Of a DNA stretch of 6,826 nucleotides, positions 1-5,977 are shown in pieces (positions within the stretch are counted from its first letter, which is position 1; every line of letters begins with the position of its first letter). Source of the DNA: Methanomethylovorans sp. PtaU1.Bin073. Lineage in GTDB: Archaea > Halobacteriota > Methanosarcinia > Methanosarcinales > Methanosarcinaceae. The notes beneath the pieces were generated by a model. The model had not been told where the DNA came from and searched no databases. It worked only from the letters and a program-made list of their open reading frames with translations. Position numbers and translations under genes: made by a program. The stretch is from NCBI GenBank assembly GCA_002067265.1, contig MVQW01000263.1, forward strand, positions 1 through 6,826, in the 5' to 3' direction.

Positions 1-1241
1 AGCAACATTTCAGCCCTCTTGCTTTCTGAAAGATCTCTTGCAATGCTAATAATAGCATCCTTGCCTTCATAATTTATATTCCGGCTACTTAATTCCACAG
101 GGATAAGAGTTCCATCACGACTGACATGTACGGATTCTGAAAAGAATTCATTCTGTTTGAAAACAGCATTGATTTTCTTATCCATTTGTTGGGGTGAATG
201 GTGAAGCATGATTTCCCAACGCTGCATTTTAAGGAGTTCATCTTTAGAATAGCCTAGAGTATCGCATGTTACTTTATTAACTTCAAGAAAATTACCTTTA
301 AGGTCAGTAATATAAATGGCATCATTAACATTATTAAATATTGATCTGAATTTAGCTTCAGATATTTCCAGTTTGTGTTCATGTTCTTTTCGTTCACTTA
401 TATAGAACATTTGGAACATTATTATGATTGCTAAAATCAATAAGATTAAATAGATGCTCCCATGCCCAAGAGTTTCCCATAATTTTATGTGGGGACTTAG
501 CATAGAATTTGATGGTAAAGCCATAAGAAGTATTTCTCGGTTGTATATTTTCAGAGATGCAGTTGTAAGAAATTCTTCTGCTGTTATAAACTGGGATTCA
601 TAATCTGGAGATATATATACAACTCTTTGGTTATCCATTAACTTAAACAAGATATTGCTATCATTTCCAATAGTTGAGTGTTCTGTGAAAAAATCCTCTA
701 AAGTAAAGCTAAGTTGAAAAAATGAATTATTACCATAGGGTACTAATAATGAATAGCAATAGCTTCCAGGTGCAATTTCATATGGTGCGGAAAGATACGG
801 TTTTTCGTTGTGTTTTGATATTAGCAAAGCTATTTCAAATTGTGAATTATTATCTCCATATGCTGCTGGAATACTACTATTGATCGGTACTTTGAATAAT
901 TGCTGATTCTCAGTATCGATAAAGTATATAGAAGAAAGAAATGCGTTCTCTTTGAGTACTGGTTCTGTTTTGACAAAGAATTCGTATTGGCTTAGTGGTG
1001 GTGAACTAGTTTGGATATCATATATTGTAAGAAGTTCTTGTGTAACTTCATCAAGTTCATCCTCAAGGTTCAAACTTATCTGCATAGATTGCATTTCTGT
1101 AATTGATTCCATGCTTTTGATTGTATTATCTTTATTTTGTTCAATGGAATAGCCTATAAGAAGTGCAAAAATTAGAACACTAAAAGCAAGTAACAGGTTC
1201 CATCGGTTCCTGCTGACAAAATCATGGAAATGTGAACGCAT
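1..1241 (-). CDS. membrane-bound PAS sensor protein, 5' part (C-terminus beyond window)
   Basis: An open frame of 413 codons plus two bases runs off the left edge, so the protein is partial. The start is the ATG at 1241-1239. An in-frame TAA lies three codons upstream, leaving only a TTG directly before the ATG as an alternative. Residues about 15-33 form a first transmembrane helix (LLLAFSVLIFALLIG) and residues about 261-280 a second (IYLILLILAIIIMFQMF). Between them lie about 225 residues that should face outside the cell. This part may be Cache- or CHASE-like, but I cannot assign the fold from sequence. A cytoplasmic PAS domain follows at about 294-410, with the typical FRSIFNNVNDAIYITD start, a LGYSKDEL segment and a SESKRAE exit linker. 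Two-transmembrane, periplasmic-sensor plus PAS proteins in methanogens usually end in a histidine kinase, but the output part is not in the window. It lies 99 bp downstream of pdaD and has its own TATA-like element, so it may be transcribed independently. PAS and membrane topology are solid; ligand and output are unknown. Confidence 0.88.
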   Translation of the reverse strand, partial: MRSHFHDFVSRNRWNLLLAFSVLIFALLIGYSIEQNKDNTIKSMESITEMQSMQISLNLEDELDEVTQELLTIYDIQTSSPPLSQYEFFVKTEPVLKENAFLSSIYFIDTENQQLFKVPINSSIPAAYGDNNSQFEIALLISKHNEKPYLSAPYEIAPGSYCYSLLVPYGNNSFFQLSFTLEDFFTEHSTIGNDSNILFKLMDNQRVVYISPDYESQFITAEEFLTTASLKIYNREILLMALPSNSMLSPHIKLWETLGHGSIYLILLILAIIIMFQMFYISERKEHEHKLEISEAKFRSIFNNVNDAIYITDLKGNFLEVNKVTCDTLGYSKDELLKMQRWEIMLHHSPQQMDKKINAVFKQNEFFSESVHVSRDGTLIPVELSSRNINYEGKDAIISIARDLSESKRAEML

Positions 1242-1263
1242 CAAATCTTATAGTAAGCAACGA

Positions 1264-1271
1264 CTATAAAT
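1264..1271 (-). promoter_or_regulatory. TATA-like element for the membrane PAS sensor
   Basis: On the minus strand this reads ATTTATAG. Its centre lies about 26 nt upstream of the sensor's ATG at 1241. Archaeal transcription usually starts about 25 nt downstream of the TATA centre, so the transcript would begin at or next to the start codon and be essentially leaderless. No good Shine-Dalgarno sequence precedes the ATG, which fits. An A/T-rich alternative at about 1319-1335 would instead give a leader of some 60 nt. Confidence 0.35.
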
Positions 1272-1340
1272 CTCTATTCAAAGAAAGTAAATGTGATAAG
1301 GCAACTGTGTAATGAGAATAATAAATAATAAAATCAAGGG

Positions 1341-1889
1341 TTATGGTATAATAAACACCATTGCTGCTACTACTGTAGTCCATTTTCCTTCTTTATCACC
1401 TTTTGCACACTGACAGATATGGAGTGAGTCAAAAATATGGCCACTTGCTTTGTAAACCTGTTCACGCTCGTGCCATGCAGACTCTACATTAAATTCAATA
1501 CCTAATGTAGTTGCCAACATGGTTGCAGCCAGATCTTCTGCATATTCTCCAGCGGTAATCTCATCTTCTCCAAAAGAGTGATGTTCTGAAATGTATCCAT
1601 ATTGTTCCTCTGCAGCCACTGGGATGGCAGTACCAATTGCAGCAGCTGTCAGACGTTCAGGTTCATTTGTTTCATTTCTTGCCAGAACACAATGAACTAT
1701 AGCTCCTGGCTTGAGTTCAGGAAGACCTTCTTCCTTTTTTACGATTTTACAATTAGGAGGTAATATACTTGAAACAGATACGAGATTAAATTTCTCAATG
1801 CCTGCATTCCTTAAGGCTAATTCAAAAGATGCGAGTTTGTCTTTATGAACACCAGCGCCTTTGACCATAAAAGCTTTTGTTGGTATCAT
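1341..1889 (-). CDS. pdaD: pyruvoyl-dependent arginine decarboxylase (PvlArgDC)
   Basis: This gene encodes a 182-residue proenzyme that decarboxylates L-arginine to agmatine in the cytoplasm. In archaea agmatine feeds polyamine synthesis and the agmatidine modification of tRNA-Ile by TiaS. The family signature is clear. The N-terminus MIPTKAFMVKGAG is followed by FNLVSVSSILPP, where self-cleavage between Ser40 and Ser41 should yield a beta chain and an alpha chain whose new N-terminal Ser41 becomes the pyruvoyl cofactor. Glu102 in GYISEHHS matches the position of the catalytic glutamate of the Methanocaldococcus enzyme (Glu109). The C-terminal KWTTVVAAMVFI is also typical. Length is a little above the 165 residues of the Methanocaldococcus protein. 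The frame is open 28 codons further upstream to an ATG at 1973, but that extension looks non-coding (family proteins begin near MIPTKAF) and crosses the likely promoter, so I start at 1889. It lies downstream of a terminator and probably has its own promoter. No sign of damage. Confidence 0.93.
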   Translation of the reverse strand: MIPTKAFMVKGAGVHKDKLASFELALRNAGIEKFNLVSVSSILPPNCKIVKKEEGLPELKPGAIVHCVLARNETNEPERLTAAAIGTAIPVAAEEQYGYISEHHSFGEDEITAGEYAEDLAATMLATTLGIEFNVESAWHEREQVYKASGHIFDSLHICQCAKGDKEGKWTTVVAAMVFIIP

Positions 1890-1908
1890 ACTCACTTTAA
1901 ACACAACC

Positions 1909-1919
1909 AAATATATTAA
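1909..1919 (-). promoter_or_regulatory. TATA-like element for pdaD
   Basis: The minus strand reads TTAATATATTT here, centred about 25 nt upstream of the ATG at 1889. This is a fair match to an archaeal TATA box and would place transcription initiation at or very near the start codon. Only a weak GTGAG motif precedes the ATG, so a leaderless or very short-leader message is plausible. The call rests on composition and spacing only. Confidence 0.4.
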
Positions 1920-1992
1920 GCCTTTCCATTTTCGATAACCTGAGTGCGATTTTTGTAATAATTTGTTTTCCACTATAATGCCAATATCGATG

Positions 1993-2031
1993 AAAAAAAA
2001 GTTTGGCCTAACTCAGATATCTGGATTAGGC
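1993..2031 (-). terminator. hairpin plus U-tract terminator after the membrane-anchored protein gene
   Basis: In the minus-strand RNA, 2031-2006 forms a 26-nt near-perfect palindrome. The outer arms are GCCTAA and TTAGGC, then come one wobble and one mismatch, then CAGAT paired with ATCTG. Five bases further on is a run of eight T residues (1993-2000 as A on the plus strand). It sits 28 nt beyond the stop codon of the upstream gene and before the pdaD promoter, as expected for a transcription end that isolates pdaD. Archaeal termination depends mainly on the U-tract, which is present here. Confidence 0.75.
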
Positions 2032-2058
2032 TACTATTCCCTGCCAAGATATCTTGAA

Positions 2059-2742
2059 TCAAACAACTTCCATTGTCTTTGGGAATTCCCCATCGAAATG
2101 AAGCTGGCCATCTTGAATTTCAAGAGTTTCTATATTCAGGCCCGGCATCTTTGCAAGATTTGAATTGATCAGGGCCTCAAAAGCTTGCTCACCTTTGTCA
2201 GCACTTCCTTCTGGCATAGGCAGCATGCCTACTTTTGCTTCATCTATGTCTATGCTGACAGTGGAATCACTGGATTTCTCAAAGCGTCCTGAAACATATA
2301 CAGGTCCTTTGAAGTCATATCCGTAATCTTTAAGGTCAACATAAGCTGACATTTCTGCTTCGTTGTCATCACCCAATTTGACCTGTATCTGTTTAATAGC
2401 ACCTTCGTTATTAGTAGCCTGCAGGTATGAGCTCAATTGAGAACTGGAAAGTGTGATATCTAGTGGTGCCGGCTCAGAATACTGTATATTGCTTGTAAGT
2501 TGGTATTCGGAAACCGGTGATTTAAGATTTATGCCATTTTCTTCTACCATTTGATCAAAAAGAACTGGATCAACTTCAACACCCAGATCTTTAGCTTCAT
2601 CTGTCCCCAGCGCATGGGTTAATATGGGAATATTTACTAGTCCAGTTGCAGCTACAGTTGTAAGTAATATAAATACTAATAATACAACTCCGATTATTAT
2701 TAAGTTCTTTTTACTTTTGACAGCAGTTCCCGAAGAATCCAT
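2059..2742 (-). CDS. membrane-anchored extracytoplasmic protein of unknown function
   Basis: I do not recognise this 227-residue protein with confidence. The N-terminus has a short basic stretch (KSKKN, residues 9-13) followed by one hydrophobic helix at about 14-36 (LIIIGVVLLVFILLTTVAATG). This gives either a single-pass anchor with the remainder outside or an uncleaved signal peptide. The rest is polar, acidic and rich in alternating beta-strand patterns. The end contains VGMLPMPEGSADKGEQ (about 171-186) and LEIQDGQLHFDGEFP (about 207-221). That layout loosely recalls DUF2140/DUF2993-type extracytoplasmic beta-rich proteins, but the resemblance is weak. There is no lipobox cysteine after the helix and no catalytic motif. 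The frame continues three codons upstream to a GTG at 2751, but AAGGAG at 2756-2751 is ideally spaced for the ATG at 2742 and overlaps that GTG, so 2742 is the start. It is followed by a strong terminator and shares its upstream region with the divergent sensor gene. Confidence 0.85.
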   Translation of the reverse strand: MDSSGTAVKSKKNLIIIGVVLLVFILLTTVAATGLVNIPILTHALGTDEAKDLGVEVDPVLFDQMVEENGINLKSPVSEYQLTSNIQYSEPAPLDITLSSSQLSSYLQATNNEGAIKQIQVKLGDDNEAEMSAYVDLKDYGYDFKGPVYVSGRFEKSSDSTVSIDIDEAKVGMLPMPEGSADKGEQAFEALINSNLAKMPGLNIETLEIQDGQLHFDGEFPKTMEVV

Positions 2743-2750
2743 TAAAACCA

Positions 2751-2756
2751 CTCCTT
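2751..2756 (-). promoter_or_regulatory. ribosome binding site that fixes the start at 2742
   Basis: AAGGAG on the minus strand lies 8 nt before the ATG at 2742. It abuts or overlaps the alternative GTG start at 2751-2749, which therefore cannot be served by it. Confidence 0.75.
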
Positions 2757-2804
2757 GGAAGATTTTTATGTAACTCTCATCAACTATCTGTACGGTAGGT
2801 AAGA

Positions 2805-2839
2805 TCCTGATGTTCTGATAAGGATTCAGTATTTCAGGA
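2805..2839 (-). repeat. short inverted repeat in the leader of the membrane-anchored protein gene
   Basis: TCCTGA (2805-2810) and TCAGGA (2834-2839) are inverted copies 23 bases apart. A second nested pair, ATCCT/AGGAT, shares the left arm, so two alternative small hairpins are possible in the leader RNA. Both are short enough to occur by chance in a region of this size. Confidence 0.3.
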
Positions 2840-2885
2840 CTATTTGTACAGTATATTGTTTACTAAAACAGAATATTATTTGTCC

Positions 2886-2896
2886 TTATATATAAA
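2886..2896. promoter_or_regulatory. strong symmetric TATA box in the divergent region
   Basis: TTATATATAAA is the best TATA-box match in the window, and its first ten bases are a perfect palindrome, so it could direct transcription either way. Rightward, initiation would fall near 2916, just before the RNA hairpin region and about 275 nt before the sensor start. Leftward, it would fall near 2866, giving the membrane-anchored protein gene a leader of about 125 nt. The flanks show no clear BRE that would set the direction. Confidence 0.5.
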
Positions 2897-2923
2897 TGTG
2901 CATGAGTAATAATAAGAAAATCG

Positions 2924-2996
2924 TAGCTCACACCTTCGAAATACTCCTTGGTAGATTGGATCGAAGGAAGGAAGTACTACTCTTAGATGCGAGCTA
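2924..2996 (+). ncRNA. candidate structured RNA or leader element
   Basis: TAGCTC (2924-2929) can pair with GAGCTA (2991-2996), enclosing CCTTCGA (2933-2939), which pairs exactly with TCGAAGG (2961-2967). The inner helix can continue through TCC (2945-2947) with GGA (2958-2960) after a five-base bulge. A competing helix pairs TACTCCTT (2942-2949) with 2968-2976 through eight base pairs and one bulged A. It cannot be stacked with the inner helix at the same time because only two bases join them. The segment begins about 8 nt downstream of the start predicted from the strong TATA box. It matches no tRNA, C/D-box or riboswitch family that I recognise. It could be a small RNA ending at the T-run near 3049-3053, part of a long sensor leader, or a DNA-level repeat. 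Confidence 0.35.
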
Positions 2997-3048
2997 ATAT
3001 GTAATGTATAATCATTGTATTTAATATTCTCTTTTGAACTAACAGACC

Positions 3049-3060
3049 TTTTTAATTATA
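3049..3060 (+). promoter_or_regulatory. candidate TATA box for the sensor/mtaC-like operon
   Basis: TTTTTAATTATA is a moderate TATA-like match. Initiation about 25 nt downstream of its centre would fall near 3081, giving a leader of about 110 nt and placing the start directly at the 25-bp inverted repeat. The element at 3019-3027 (TATTTAATATT region) is a weaker alternative. The T-run here could instead end a transcript from the upstream TATA box. Confidence 0.35.
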
Positions 3061-3081
3061 GTCAATAGCTTGATTAATACC

Positions 3082-3106
3082 AATGTATGTATTCAATACC
3101 TACATT
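3082..3106. repeat. 25-bp near-perfect inverted repeat, candidate operator
   Basis: The left arm AATGTATGTATT (3082-3093) and the right arm AATACCTACATT (3095-3106) are inverted copies with 11 of 12 positions matching, around a single central base. The size and symmetry are typical of a site for a dimeric DNA-binding regulator. It lies 85 bp upstream of the sensor start and next to the transcription start predicted from the TATA box at 3049-3060, where a bound protein would be expected to repress. A loose half-site AATGTA also occurs at 3003-3008. As RNA it could form a hairpin, but no U-tract follows. Confidence 0.5.
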
Positions 3107-3181
3107 ACCATCAGTTGAGATGCATTGTAAGTGAAAGCGGGTATATCCGGACTTAAAAATAGTATTCATGTTTGAAATTGC

Positions 3182-3186
3182 AGGTG
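3182..3186 (+). promoter_or_regulatory. ribosome binding site favouring the sensor start at 3192
   Basis: AGGTG lies 5 nt before the ATG at 3192 and is complementary to the archaeal 16S rRNA 3' end. The longer alternative start, the ATG at 3168, has no Shine-Dalgarno sequence in front of it. Confidence 0.6.
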
Positions 3187-3191
3187 CAAAA

Positions 3192-5939
3192 ATGGACTTG
3201 ACCCAAAAGCTTGGAACTACATTTTGCAATAACGTTGTATTTACTTTCTCATGGAAAAACGAGGATAATTGGCCAGTAGTTTCAGTTTCAGAGAACATAG
3301 AGCAACTTGGGTACGCACCAGATGAATTTATTTCAGGAGACCTTAGTTATTCGGACATAGTGCATCCGGATGATAAAGATAAACTGAAGGCTCTGATCCA
3401 ACAATGGGATCAAGAGGATGTACCATGTCTTTTTTTGGAATATAGAATACTGGATAGTAAAGGTAATGTGCGCTGGATTGCAAAATTTGTTCATGCGCAA
3501 TACGATGAACAAGGTTTCCTTAAACAATTGAATGGAACAATTGTAGACATCACGGAAAGTAAAAGGGCAGAATTGTTCTTGCAGCCACAAAATGGTTATC
3601 TGAAGAGTGTTGTAAATACTGTAAGAGAAGCTCTGTTAGTTCTTGATACTAATTTTAAAATCATATTTGCAAATCTTTCATTCTACAAGTTGTTTAGAGC
3701 AAACCCATTAGAAACTGAAGATCGGTTTTTATACGATATTGAAAACGGACAGTGGAATATTCCGGCTCTGAAAAATAGTATGATAACACTTTTAGAAGGC
3801 AGTACAGAGTTCAATGATCTTGAAATAGAGCAGGATTTCAAGACGATAGGACACCGAGTGTTGCGTGTCAATTCCAGAACAATGGATACTTTCAATGGTA
3901 AAGATAAAATGATCTTACTTGCTATTGAAGATGTCACCGAAAGTAAAAAATCTGCGATAGAACTGAAGGCATCAGAGGCAAAGTATTCTGCCCTTGTGGA
4001 ACAAGGGAATGATGGCATAATTATAATACAGGGAGAATCTCTAAGATTCACTAATTCCAAGTTCCTTGAATTTACGGGTTACAACAAAGAGGATATCATC
4101 AATACTTCATTGCTTGAGTACGTTCCTATTGATTTCAGGCGTATGCTTTTAAAACGTTATAGTAAAGCATTAAGGGATGAGCGCAGTATAAAGCGCAATT
4201 ATGAAGTGGATTTTATTAGAAAGGACGGGTCTACTTTTCCTGCTGAAATTAGTCTTTCTTTCATCTATTATGAAAATGGTCCAGCTGTAATGATAGCTAT
4301 AAGGGATATAGCGGAACGTAAAAAAGCAGAGATGGAACTTAAAGATTCTGAGAAGAAATATTCCACTCTTGTGGAGAAGAGTAATGATGGGATTGTAATA
4401 TTACAAAATGATCAGCTGGTATTTGCCAATAATAAATTTATTGAGATAATTGGTTATACTCGTACGGAAGCTATTGGTAAGCCATTTGCAAGTTTCCTGA
4501 CAATCGAATACCGTCGGATGATCACTGGCAAGTTTAAAAGGAAGATGGAAAAAAGGCAATTAACACCTCCTAAATATGAAATAGAGCTTCTTTCAAAAAC
4601 TGGTCAAAAAATTCCTATAGAAATTAGCTCCTCGATAATAGAACATGAAGGGAAACCAGCTTACATGGCTATAATCAGGGATATTACAGAGCAGAAGAAC
4701 AGAGAAAGAGAACTTCTCAAGCTAATTGAAGTTCAAAAGGTTCTTGAAAACGTTATTGAGAGCAGTCCTGCAATTGTTTTCTTCTGGAAGCCTTATGAGA
4801 ACTGGCCTGTAGAGTTTGTATCCGAAAACATTTCTCAGTTTGGATACACTGCAAAGGAGTTTATTTCAGGTAAAATGCTTTACAGTGATATGGTTCATCC
4901 TTATGATCTTGAAAAAATGAATAATGAAACTTTAAGGTGCATTCAAGAGGGAGAAAAAAATATTTCGCTTGAGTATCGTGTCCTCACAAGATCAGGTGAA
5001 ATTCGATGGGTAGATGAACGCTCTGTTATTAAAAGGGATGCAGAAGGCAGGATAGAATATATTCATGGTATAATAGTTGATGTAACAGAACGTAAAAACG
5101 CCAATAATTTTATGCGAATAGGTTCAGAACTAGGTACCTTGTTCACTCCTACGGCTGACATAAAAGAACTATTTCAGCAGTTCCTAGAACTTATTACACA
5201 GGTTAAAGGAATTGACTGTGGTGCATTATATCTTGTAGATGAAGTTACAGGCGATCTAAACTTAGTTGCTTATAAAGACCTTTCATTTAAGTTCGTGAAC
5301 AGTATCCGCCAATATTCTGCAAATTCTTTACATGCTAGGATACTTAAAACGCAATATCCGATCTATAAGCTCTATTCTGAGATAAGTTCCATGACTTCTG
5401 GAAAAGATGTTAGTTTTGAAGGGCTCGAAGCCACTGCTATATTGCCTCTCAAATACGAAGGCAATGTTGTAGCAGTTTTCATGTTGGCATCCCATACAGA
5501 ATATGCTATTTCTCACAATACTCGAAGTGCACTTGAGAGTATTGCTTCTCAAGCGGGTCCTTCTATAGGGCGCATAAGGGAACAGGTCCATGTGCAAAAA
5601 GACATAAACAACCTGCAGGATCTATTTGACAATATAGAGGATTTTCTATATGTGCTTGATACTAATGGCTGTATATTGCACACGAATAGTTTCCTCTGTA
5701 AACGTCTGGGATATTCTCATGAAGAATTGCTTGGTCTGAATATAGTTAACCTGCATCCACAGAAAAGAGCTATAGAGGTAGCCACTTTACTTGCTGAAAT
5801 ATTAGCCGGAAAAAAATCTATAGTAAAGATCCCGTTTGAATCATATGATGGAGAGCTGATACCTGCAGAGATAAAGATCAGCCGGGGAGCGTGGGATGGA
5901 AATTCAGCTCTTATTTGCCTTGGACGGGAAAATAACTAA
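3192..5939 (+). CDS. soluble multi-PAS/GAF sensor protein without a recognisable output domain
   Basis: This is a 915-residue cytoplasmic signalling protein with no transmembrane helix. In order: PAS1 (about 14-123), PAS2 (137-252), PAS3 (262-378), PAS4 (385-502), PAS5 (520-635), GAF (642-797) and PAS6 (805-915). Linkers such as DITESKRAE, DIAERKKAE and DVTERKNA mark the PAS exits. PAS1 and PAS5 are close copies (both have NWPV, VSENI, GY and EFISG blocks), as are PAS3 and PAS4 (SEAKYSALVE versus SEKKYSTLVE). PAS2, with FLYDIENGQWNIPAL and MILLAIEDVTE, resembles the PAS found in CheB/CheR-type fusions. The GAF has the GIDCGALYLVDEVTG block common in methanogen sensors. The protein ends right after PAS6: I find no HisKA histidine, no ATP-binding N/G boxes, no receiver and no helix-turn-helix, and only 38 bp separate it from the next gene, so no kinase has been cut off by a frameshift. 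It is probably co-transcribed with the mtaC-like gene. Signal, cofactor and partner are unknown. The start at 3192 is chosen for its AGGTG site; 3168 would add eight residues. Confidence 0.9.
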   Translation: MDLTQKLGTTFCNNVVFTFSWKNEDNWPVVSVSENIEQLGYAPDEFISGDLSYSDIVHPDDKDKLKALIQQWDQEDVPCLFLEYRILDSKGNVRWIAKFVHAQYDEQGFLKQLNGTIVDITESKRAELFLQPQNGYLKSVVNTVREALLVLDTNFKIIFANLSFYKLFRANPLETEDRFLYDIENGQWNIPALKNSMITLLEGSTEFNDLEIEQDFKTIGHRVLRVNSRTMDTFNGKDKMILLAIEDVTESKKSAIELKASEAKYSALVEQGNDGIIIIQGESLRFTNSKFLEFTGYNKEDIINTSLLEYVPIDFRRMLLKRYSKALRDERSIKRNYEVDFIRKDGSTFPAEISLSFIYYENGPAVMIAIRDIAERKKAEMELKDSEKKYSTLVEKSNDGIVILQNDQLVFANNKFIEIIGYTRTEAIGKPFASFLTIEYRRMITGKFKRKMEKRQLTPPKYEIELLSKTGQKIPIEISSSIIEHEGKPAYMAIIRDITEQKNRERELLKLIEVQKVLENVIESSPAIVFFWKPYENWPVEFVSENISQFGYTAKEFISGKMLYSDMVHPYDLEKMNNETLRCIQEGEKNISLEYRVLTRSGEIRWVDERSVIKRDAEGRIEYIHGIIVDVTERKNANNFMRIGSELGTLFTPTADIKELFQQFLELITQVKGIDCGALYLVDEVTGDLNLVAYKDLSFKFVNSIRQYSANSLHARILKTQYPIYKLYSEISSMTSGKDVSFEGLEATAILPLKYEGNVVAVFMLASHTEYAISHNTRSALESIASQAGPSIGRIREQVHVQKDINNLQDLFDNIEDFLYVLDTNGCILHTNSFLCKRLGYSHEELLGLNIVNLHPQKRAIEVATLLAEILAGKKSIVKIPFESYDGELIPAEIKISRGAWDGNSALICLGRENN

Positions 5940-5977
5940 AAACTAAGGCTTTGTAAAAACAGGACGAAGGAATTGAC

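Noticed and set aside
952..1152. Small plus-strand ORF of 66 codons
   Set aside because: It lies opposite the well-supported membrane sensor frame, is serine-rich low-complexity translation, and has no ribosome binding site.
1890..1973. N-terminal extension of pdaD to an ATG at 1973
   Set aside because: The extra 28 residues look non-coding, known family members start near MIPTKAF, and the likely TATA box lies inside the extension.
1963..2163. Plus-strand ORF of 66 codons between pdaD and the membrane-anchored protein gene
   Set aside because: It crosses the terminator hairpin and the end of the opposite-strand gene, with no ribosome binding site or recognisable protein features.
2921..3000. 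tRNA-like gene (GTAGCTC and TTCGAA recall D- and T-arm motifs)
   Set aside because: The motifs are in the wrong order and spacing, there is no acceptor stem or anticodon arm, and the T-arm GG is missing.
3683..4060. Minus-strand ORFs inside the sensor and mtaC genes (also 3333-3590, 5328-5597, 5911-6186, 6065-6277)
   Set aside because: They are antisense to frames with clear PAS, GAF or B12-binding homology and show no protein-like features of their own.
5900..5977. Sensor gene truncated by a frameshift with lost kinase domain
   Set aside because: Only 38 bp separate the stop from the next gene, and no HisKA or ATPase motif is visible in any frame around the end.
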